Part shown: in pieces, positions 6,409 through 10,650 of the stretch | Position numbering within the stretch: position 1 is the first letter of the stretch | Layout of the letters: each line of letters begins with the position of its first letter | Source of the DNA: JAMOBE01 sp039908285 | Lineage (GTDB): Bacteria > Pseudomonadota > Alphaproteobacteria > Rhodospirillales > Rhodospirillaceae | Assembly (NCBI GenBank): GCA_039908285.1 | Contig: JAMOBE010000114.1 | Span: 1-10,650 of the forward strand | Length of the DNA: 10,650 nucleotides | Reading direction: 5' to 3' | Translations under genes and position numbers: made by a program | The notes under the pieces: generated by a model | What the model saw: only the letters and a program-made list of their open reading frames with translations | The model's database searches: none | What the model was told of the DNA's origin: nothing

Positions 6409-7122
6409 CTATCCCTCCCGGAATCCCATGGCCACGAGGTAGATTTCCGAGGAGTCCTTGCGGCTGGCCGGGGGTTTGATGTGGCGGACCGTGGCGAAGC
6501 GGCGTTTCATCGTCGCCAGAAGCTTGTGCTCGGTGCCGCCCTGGAACACCTTGGCGACGAAGACGCCGCCGGGGGCCAGCACTTCCTCGGCGAAGGCGTA
6601 GGCGGCTTCCACCAGGCCGACGATGCGCAGGTGGTCGGTGGCGGGGTGGCCGGTGGTGTTGGCGGCCATGTCGCTCAGCACCGCGTCGGCGGGTCCATTC
6701 AGGGCCTGCCGCAGCAGGGCCGGGGCGTCCGCGGCCATGAAGTCGTGGGTCAGGCAGGTGGCGCCCGGCAGCGGCTCCCACGGGGCGATGTCGATGCCCA
6801 CCACCAGGCCGCCGCCGGGCCCGCCGGCTCCCACCCGCTGCACCGCCACCTGGCTCCAGCCGCCGGGGGCGGCCCCCAGGTCCACCACCCTCATTCCCGG
6901 CCTCAGCAGCCCGAGCCGGTCGTCCAGTTCCATGAGCTTGAAGGCCGCGCGCGAACGCAGACCGAGTCGTTGCGCCTCGGCGACGTAGGGATCATTGAGC
7001 TGCCGCTGAAGCCATAGCGTCGAGGACAGGGAGCGCCCGCGGGCGGTCTTGACGCGAACGGCCATTCCCCTTCCCGTGGAGGCGGTTCGTCCACTACCAC
7101 CGCCCTTGCGCCGCTCGGTCAT
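6409..7122 (-). CDS. rlmE: 23S rRNA (uridine-2552-2'-O)-methyltransferase RlmE (FtsJ/RrmJ)
   Basis: RlmE methylates the 2'-OH of U2552 in the A-loop of 23S rRNA using SAM, a late 50S maturation step that is heat-induced in E. coli. The 237-residue protein shows the SAM motif DLGAAPGGWSQ (81-91) and the complete K-D-K-E catalytic set: Lys62 in RAAFKLMELD, Asp151 in LSDMAANTTGH, Lys191 in FVAKVFQG and Glu226 in SSEIYLVAMGF. Compared with E. coli there is a ~25-residue basic, Gly/Ser/Arg-rich N-terminal extension, common in alphaproteobacteria. The start at 7122 overlaps the upstream phosphatase stop as ATGA (7119-7122), with GGGAG (complement of 7130-7134) as Shine-Dalgarno, so the pair is translationally coupled. 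The gene runs opposite to rbfA. Confidence 0.95.
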   Translation of the reverse strand: MTERRKGGGSGRTASTGRGMAVRVKTARGRSLSSTLWLQRQLNDPYVAEAQRLGLRSRAAFKLMELDDRLGLLRPGMRVVDLGAAPGGWSQVAVQRVGAGGPGGGLVVGIDIAPWEPLPGATCLTHDFMAADAPALLRQALNGPADAVLSDMAANTTGHPATDHLRIVGLVEAAYAFAEEVLAPGGVFVAKVFQGGTEHKLLATMKRRFATVRHIKPPASRKDSSEIYLVAMGFREG

Positions 7123-8180
7123 GCGCCGGCTCCCACGCCACGCGGGTCCTGCCCCAGCAGTTCGAGGAGCATTCCCTCGCGCAGGCCCCGGTCGGCCACC
7201 CGCAGCTTGTCCACCGGCCACATGCGGCAGATGCCGTCCAGGATGGCGCACCCCGCCACCACCAGCTCGGAGCGGTCGGCACCGATGCAGGGGTGCTCGC
7301 TGCGCTGACGAGGGGTCATGGCCACCAGACGGCGGATGATGTCGAGCACGGCGCCGAAGGGCAGGGCCAGCCCATCCACCGCCCTGCGCTCGTAGCGGGA
7401 CAGGCCGAGGTGGATGGCGGCCAGGGTGGTGACGGTTCCCGAGGTGCCCAGCATCTGCACCTCGCCGTCGGCGATGCGGCGGGCCAGGCCATGGCGGTCG
7501 GCGAAGGCGCCCAGCATGCGCCGCACGCGGCCGACCATGGCCTCGTAGGCGTCGTCGCCACCGCCGGAACCGCCGCACTGCTCGGCGGCGGTGAGCACGC
7601 CAAGGGGCAGGGAGACGAATCCCTCCACCGCGGCGGAGGTGCCCTCCACGCGTACCGACATGACTTCGGTCGAGCCGCCGCCGATGTCGAACACCAGGGC
7701 ATGGGGCACCGAGCGGTCCAGCAGCGCCGAACAGCCGCACACGGCGAGCCGGGCCTCCTCGGCGGTGGAGATGATCTCAAGGCGGATGCCGGTCTCGGCC
7801 AGCACCCGGGCCAGGAACTCGTCGCAATTGCGGGCGCGGCGACAGGCCTCGGTGGCGACATGGCGGGCGGCGGTGACGCCGCGGCGGGTCATCTTGTCGG
7901 CGCAGCGCTTCAAGGCCTCGAGGGAGCGCTTCATGGCCGGCTCGCCCAGTTCGCCCGAGCCCACCAGGCCCTCGCCAAGACGGGTGGTGCGGGAGAACGA
8001 GTCGATGACCCGGAAAGCATTGCCATCGGGGCGGGCGATCAGCATGCGGCAGTTGTTGGTGCCAAGGTCCACGGCAGCGAACACGGACCGCGAGCGCCCC
8101 CTGGCGCGATCCCCCCATCTGGTGGAGACCCAGGCGGCCGCCCCGACTCCCGATAGCGATCTGGCCGGAACGAGCGTCAC
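7119..8180 (-). CDS. Ppx/GppA-family phosphatase (exopolyphosphatase or pppGpp phosphohydrolase)
   Basis: The family hydrolyses terminal phosphates from polyphosphate (Ppx) or pppGpp to ppGpp (GppA), using the actin/ASKHA fold. The 353-residue protein shows the first phosphate loop AAVDLGTNNCRMLIAR (35-50), the STAEEARL segment (138-145) matching the catalytic-Glu region of E. coli PPX, and the second loop VFDIGGGSTE (163-172). It ends after the Ppx-GppA core without the C-terminal HD-like domain of the ~510-residue E. coli enzymes, as is usual for short alphaproteobacterial members. The sequence alone does not separate Ppx from GppA, so no symbol is given. The start is GTG 8180, supported by AAGGGAG (complement of 8187-8193) 6 nt upstream; the first ~32 residues are a non-conserved Arg-rich extension. 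The stop overlaps the rlmE start by 4 nt, a pairing often seen in alphaproteobacteria. Confidence 0.9.
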   Translation of the reverse strand: MTLVPARSLSGVGAAAWVSTRWGDRARGRSRSVFAAVDLGTNNCRMLIARPDGNAFRVIDSFSRTTRLGEGLVGSGELGEPAMKRSLEALKRCADKMTRRGVTAARHVATEACRRARNCDEFLARVLAETGIRLEIISTAEEARLAVCGCSALLDRSVPHALVFDIGGGSTEVMSVRVEGTSAAVEGFVSLPLGVLTAAEQCGGSGGGDDAYEAMVGRVRRMLGAFADRHGLARRIADGEVQMLGTSGTVTTLAAIHLGLSRYERRAVDGLALPFGAVLDIIRRLVAMTPRQRSEHPCIGADRSELVVAGCAILDGICRMWPVDKLRVADRGLREGMLLELLGQDPRGVGAGA

Positions 8181-8266
8181 GGCGGACTCCCTTGTGGACT
8201 GGCCCCTGCTCCCTCCATCGTAGAGAACCCTGCCCCTTGGGGGAAGCCCTTTCGGCTGGGGGGGCG

Positions 8267-8539
8267 TCAGTGGGGGAAGAACGCCTTCAGCACGAGGGAA
8301 AGGATGCCCGCGAGCACGATGCCCATCATCCAGCGATTCAACTTCATCTCGCCGTCCATGCGGTCAAACCGGGAATTCACCGCGGTCTCCAAACGTTCAA
8401 TGTCGCGCTTGGTGGCGATTTCCGCCTCTCCCGAGGCATCCTTGAAGGCCTCCGCGATGGCTTCGGCCTGCGGCTCGGCAATGCCGGCTTCCCGCAGTCG
8501 GTGCACGAACTTCAGCGTGTCGAAGGTGATGGCCGCCAT
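8267..8539 (-). CDS. small C-terminally membrane-anchored coiled-coil protein (DUF1640/CCDC90-like)
   Basis: The 90-residue protein begins MAAITFDTLKFVHRLREAGI, continues with a helical segment rich in Ala, Glu, Lys and Arg (QAEAIAEAFKDASGEAEIAT, then KRDIERLETAVNSRFDRMDGE), and ends in one hydrophobic helix (about 71-86, WMMGIVLAGILSLVLKAFF). This resembles the bacterial DUF1640/CCDC90-type proteins, whose members have an N-terminal 'TFDTLKF-x-x-x-L' signature, a coiled coil and a single C-terminal membrane anchor; their biochemical function is unknown. ATG 8539 is preferred over an upstream in-frame start at 8626 because it has a strong Shine-Dalgarno (AGGGAGGA, complement of 8544-8551, 4-nt spacing) and the family signature begins there. 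It lies 86 nt upstream of the phosphatase on the same strand and could be co-transcribed with it. Confidence 0.75.
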   Translation of the reverse strand: MAAITFDTLKFVHRLREAGIAEPQAEAIAEAFKDASGEAEIATKRDIERLETAVNSRFDRMDGEMKLNRWMMGIVLAGILSLVLKAFFPH

Positions 8540-8557
8540 AACGTCCTCCCTGGCCCC

Positions 8558-8586
8558 AACATGAGACCCTTGAGGGCTGGAGTCAA
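8558..8586 (-). promoter_or_regulatory. candidate promoter for the small coiled-coil gene (and perhaps ppx-rlmE)
   Basis: On the - strand, TTGACT (complement of 8581-8586) is a good -35. After a 17-nt spacer, CATGTT (complement of 8558-8563) is a weak -10, matching only 3 of 6 consensus positions. Transcription would start near 8551, giving a very short 5' leader that begins at the Shine-Dalgarno. The -35 overlaps a GACTC (GANTC) site, the CcrM methylation motif of many alphaproteobacteria. Confidence 0.3.
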
Positions 8587-8640
8587 CGGATGTAGCTGGA
8601 GGGACGTAGCAGGGAAACCTGGGCAATCATCACTTGGGAC

Positions 8641-8669
8641 TGGTCATCGGCGTCCGGGCATGCTATGTG
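8641..8669 (+). promoter_or_regulatory. candidate promoter for tRNA-Gln
   Basis: An extended -10-like TGCTATGTG lies at 8661-8669, with a poor -35 candidate TGGTCA at 8641-8646 (17-nt spacer). Transcription would begin near 8676, about 45 nt before the mature tRNA. The -35 match is weak, and a TTGGGA at 8634-8639 is too far away. It is listed because some promoter must precede the tRNA in this 180-nt gap, which I otherwise find empty. Confidence 0.25.
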
Positions 8670-8719
8670 AGGCGCCTTCGTTCGATGCCGCCGCCGTGGT
8701 TCGCCCGGGTGGCGTCGCT

Positions 8720-8793
8720 TGGGGGATAGTTTAACGGTAGAACTCTCGGCTCTGACCCGAGCAGTCCTGGTTCGAATCCAGGTCCCCCAGCCA
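8720..8793 (+). tRNA. tRNA-Gln (anticodon CUG)
   Basis: A complete cloverleaf is visible. The 7-bp acceptor stem pairs TGGGGGA (8720-8726) with TCCCCCA (8783-8789), followed by discriminator G 8790 and encoded CCA (8791-8793). The D arm is GTT...AAC (8729-8743). The anticodon stem CTCGG/CCGAG (8745-8749, 8757-8761) encloses the loop CTCTGAC with anticodon CTG at 8752-8754. The T arm is CCTGG, TTCGAAT, CCAGG. The U1-A72 end of the acceptor stem is typical of tRNA-Gln. It decodes CAG, the favoured Gln codon in a GC-rich genome. Confidence 0.97.
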
Positions 8794-8836
8794 GCCGCCA
8801 GTACCAGCGCCCAATACCGATCGGCGACCAGAACCG

Positions 8837-10000
8837 ATGACCCAGCCGACCGCCTCCCAGTCCCGTCCCGCCATCCTGTGCGTGGTGGGCGCGCGCCCCA
8901 ACTTCATGAAAATCGCTCCGATCATCGCCGCCCTGCGCGCGGCCGGCATCCGGGCGCCCCTGCTGCACACCGGCCAGCACTATGACGCGGCCATGAGCGA
9001 TGGCTTCTTCACCGATCTCGGCATCCCCCCGCCCGACATCAATCTCGAGGTGGGCTCGGCCTCCCATGCGGTGCAGACGGCCTCCATCATGCTGAAGTTC
9101 GAGCCGGTGCTGGACCAGGTGCGGCCGGCGGCGGTGCTGGTGGTGGGCGACGTCAACTCCACCATCGCCTGCGCCCTGGTCGCCGCCAAGAAGGGGGTGG
9201 GCGTCATCCACGTGGAGGCCGGGCTGCGCAGCTTCGATCGCGCCATGCCCGAGGAGATCAACCGCGTCCTCACCGACCAGATTTCCGACCTGCTCTACAT
9301 CACCGAGCGTAGCGCCCTGGCCAATCTCGCCCGTGAGGGCATCGCCGCCGACAAGGTGCGGTTCGTCGGCAACGTCATGATCGACACCCTGCGCCGCAAC
9401 CTGGATCGGGCGACTCCGGCGGCGCGCACCATGGCCGGGGCGGGCGCCGGACCGGCCTTCGCCGATGGCCGCGCCTATTCGGTCCTGACCCTGCACCGGC
9501 CGTCCAATGTCGACGAGCCGGCGACGCTCGAGCGTCTCCTGCGCACCGTCGGACGCATCGCCGCCGACTTCCCCGTGGTGTTCCCGGTGCACCCACGCAC
9601 CCGCGCCCGCATCGGCGACCTGGGCCTCGCCGGCCTGATCGAGCGGCCGGAGGTACTGACGCTGCCGCCCCTCGGCTATCTGGAGATGCTGGGGGTGATG
9701 GCCGGAGCCAGGCTGGTGCTGACCGACTCGGGCGGCATCCAGGAGGAGACCACCGCCCTCGGCATCCCCTGCCTGACGCTGCGCGAGAACACCGAGCGCC
9801 CCATCACCGTCGCCGAGGGCAGCAACACCGTGGTCGGCACCGACCCGGCGCGTATCCTCGCCGCCTACGACGACATCCGCGCCACCGGCGGCAAGGCCGG
9901 CCGCATCCCCGAACTGTGGGACGGCCGCGCCGCCGAGCGCATCGCCGCCGATCTCACCCTCTGGCTCGCAACGGCCCAGGGGGCTGACGTCTCCGCGTAG
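8837..10000 (+). CDS. wecB: UDP-N-acetylglucosamine 2-epimerase, non-hydrolysing (WecB/MnaA type)
   Basis: The enzyme interconverts UDP-GlcNAc and UDP-ManNAc in the cytosol, supplying ManNAc-type sugars for surface polysaccharides. The 387-residue protein has the two-Rossmann GT-B layout and the family residues: GARPNFMK (18-25, with Arg20 and Lys25), Asp105 in VVGDVNST, Glu127 in HVEAGLRS, Glu139 in MPEEINR, His220-Arg221 in LTLHRPSNVD, the UDP-binding SGGIQEE (298-304) and ENTERP (317-322). Length is close to E. coli WecB (376). All catalytic positions I can place by memory of the E. coli enzyme are present. ATG 8837 begins 43 nt after the tRNA-Gln CCA with no terminator between, and no strong Shine-Dalgarno is visible. 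No other sugar-biosynthesis gene is in view, so the pathway served is unknown. Confidence 0.93.
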   Translation: MTQPTASQSRPAILCVVGARPNFMKIAPIIAALRAAGIRAPLLHTGQHYDAAMSDGFFTDLGIPPPDINLEVGSASHAVQTASIMLKFEPVLDQVRPAAVLVVGDVNSTIACALVAAKKGVGVIHVEAGLRSFDRAMPEEINRVLTDQISDLLYITERSALANLAREGIAADKVRFVGNVMIDTLRRNLDRATPAARTMAGAGAGPAFADGRAYSVLTLHRPSNVDEPATLERLLRTVGRIAADFPVVFPVHPRTRARIGDLGLAGLIERPEVLTLPPLGYLEMLGVMAGARLVLTDSGGIQEETTALGIPCLTLRENTERPITVAEGSNTVVGTDPARILAAYDDIRATGGKAGRIPELWDGRAAERIAADLTLWLATAQGADVSA

Positions 10001-10003
10001 GCA

Positions 10004-10650
10004 CTACTCCGCGCGCAGCTTGTCCGCCATGGCCTGGGCGACGGTGTGCCCGGTCTTGAAGTCAAGGGCGTCAAGGGCCGATCCCAGGGCGGCAAGTTCC
10101 TGCTCCAGCCCTTTCCCCCGCAGGCGCGGCATGAGTTTATCGGCCAGGGTGACCGCCGTCATCTTTCGCGAGTCGAGGAGGTTCGCCAGATTGAGGCAAT
10201 CCTCCACCAGCTTCGGCCCGTCCACGGGAACCAATTCCCCCAGGGTTTGATTCGAGGGTTCCAGCACGGCGAGCGTCCCCAGGGCGGCACCCATCCGCTG
10301 TCGGAAGACCTCGAACTGGGACGCATAGTTTTCCTTCGCTCTCGCCTTCAGCGTCGCGTGGAAGGCCGCGGCGGCCTTGAACAGGTCGGTGGCACCAAGG
10401 TTGCCCGCGGTCCCCTTCACGCCATGGACCAGCCGGAAGGCGGCTTCCACCTCGCCGGCCTCGAGCGCCAGGCGCACGCGCTCGGTAAGGTCGGCGTTGG
10501 AGGTTGCGAACGAGCGCAACAGCTTGCGCAACAGCCGGTCGTCGCCGTTCAGGCTCCTCAGGGTGCCCGCGATGTCGAAGCCGTCCAGCTCCAGGGGAGG
10601 CGCGGCAGCGGCGGGGGGCGGTGGCGGCGGCAGCGGCGCGGCGACCGGTG
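10004..10650 (-). CDS. C-terminal part of a signalling protein with a histidine phosphotransfer (HPt) domain (runs off the right edge)
   Basis: The frame enters from the right edge (first full codon at 10648) and ends at TAG (complement of 10004-10006), giving 214 residues. It begins with a Pro/Ala linker (PLPPPPPPAAAAPP), then ELDGFDIAGTLRSLNGDDRL leads into a four-helix HPt domain. The phosphoacceptor is probably His in RLVHGVKGTAGNLGA (codon complement of 10424-10426); the H-x-x-K-G-x-[AS]-x-x-x-G pattern is intact. About 80 residues of non-conserved helical sequence follow. HPt domains relay phosphate between receiver domains. The linker suggests the C-terminus of a hybrid histidine kinase or multi-receiver protein, but the rest lies outside the window. 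A TTG at 10531 could be called as a start but would cut the HPt domain, so the gene is treated as partial. It converges on wecB with a 3-nt gap. Confidence 0.85.
   Translation of the reverse strand, partial: PVAAPLPPPPPPAAAAPPLELDGFDIAGTLRSLNGDDRLLRKLLRSFATSNADLTERVRLALEAGEVEAAFRLVHGVKGTAGNLGATDLFKAAAAFHATLKARAKENYASQFEVFRQRMGAALGTLAVLEPSNQTLGELVPVDGPKLVEDCLNLANLLDSRKMTAVTLADKLMPRLRGKGLEQELAALGSALDALDFKTGHTVAQAMADKLRAE

Noticed and set aside
6376..7017. A 213-codon + strand frame opposite rlmE
   Set aside because: Shadow of rlmE, which has the full K-D-K-E catalytic set.
7293..8156. A 287-codon + strand frame opposite the Ppx/GppA gene
   Set aside because: Gly/Ala/His-rich shadow translation; the - strand carries clear ASKHA phosphate-binding motifs.
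8225..8262. CCCC-TT-GGGG and AGCC-GAAAG-GGCT stems between the coiled-coil gene and the phosphatase as a terminator
   Set aside because: Stems are only 4 bp with no T-tract on the - strand; better treated as GC-rich spacer.
8592..8615. GTAGCTGGAGGGA and GTAGCAGGGA as a direct repeat
   Set aside because: Short and imperfect; expected by chance in this composition.
8192..8734. A 180-codon + strand frame over the small coiled-coil gene and tRNA region
   Set aside because: It runs into the tRNA-Gln gene, has no recognisable family and opposes a gene with a strong Shine-Dalgarno.
8720..8793. tRNA-Gln as an integration (att) site for a genomic island
   Set aside because: No duplicate of the tRNA 3' end, integrase or base-composition change is seen in the window.
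10004..10531. A complete 175-residue HPt protein starting at TTG 10531
   Set aside because: The frame stays open to the window edge with HPt helix-1 sequence and a Pro/Ala linker, so the start lies outside.
1..10650. Mobile elements, CRISPR arrays, phage, toxin-antitoxin or defence genes
   Set aside because: No transposase, integrase, spaced repeats or defence-type domains were seen; all substantial frames are explained by housekeeping or signalling genes.

Overview
The window is a GC-rich, densely packed chromosomal segment, almost certainly from an alphaproteobacterium. A Rhodospirillales/Magnetospirillum-like host is my best guess. It rests on the gene order trmB-rimP-nusA-ylxR/L7Ae-infB-rbfA, the YlxR-L7Ae fusion, the IF2 and RimP sequence styles and strong GC3 bias. 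No database search was possible.

Region 1 (1-6324, + strand) is the conserved transcription/translation cluster. It begins with the 3' end of trmB (tRNA m7G46 methyltransferase). A ~125-nt intergenic leader follows, carrying a possible promoter, a 14-residue Cys-x-x-Cys mini-ORF and a strong intrinsic terminator that can refold with sequence beyond its own U-tract. Then come rimP, nusA (1-nt stop/start overlap), a YlxR-L7Ae fusion, infB (IF2) and rbfA. Together they cover 30S maturation (RimP, RbfA), elongation/termination/antitermination (NusA), a YlxR-type RNA-binding regulator and initiation (IF2). The usual downstream truB-rpsO-pnp genes do not follow.

Region 2 (6325-8626) lies mostly on the - strand and converges on rbfA across a perfect 9-bp hairpin. 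It holds a small C-terminally anchored coiled-coil protein, a Ppx/GppA phosphatase starting with GTG, and rlmE (23S Um2552 2'-O-methyltransferase), whose start overlaps the phosphatase stop as ATGA. The last two are translationally coupled and join stringent-response/polyphosphate metabolism to 50S maturation.

Region 3 (8720-10650) has a complete tRNA-Gln(CUG) with encoded CCA and, 43 nt downstream on the same strand, a non-hydrolysing UDP-GlcNAc 2-epimerase (wecB-like). Converging on it with a 3-nt gap is the C-terminal part of a larger signalling protein: a Pro/Ala linker and a histidine phosphotransfer (HPt) domain, running off the right edge.

There are no mobile elements, CRISPR arrays or phage genes. 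I see no clearly new multi-gene system. The most interesting non-standard signal is the trmB-rimP leader. Smaller points are in-frame tandem repeats in ylxR, infB and rimP, and the synteny break after rbfA.
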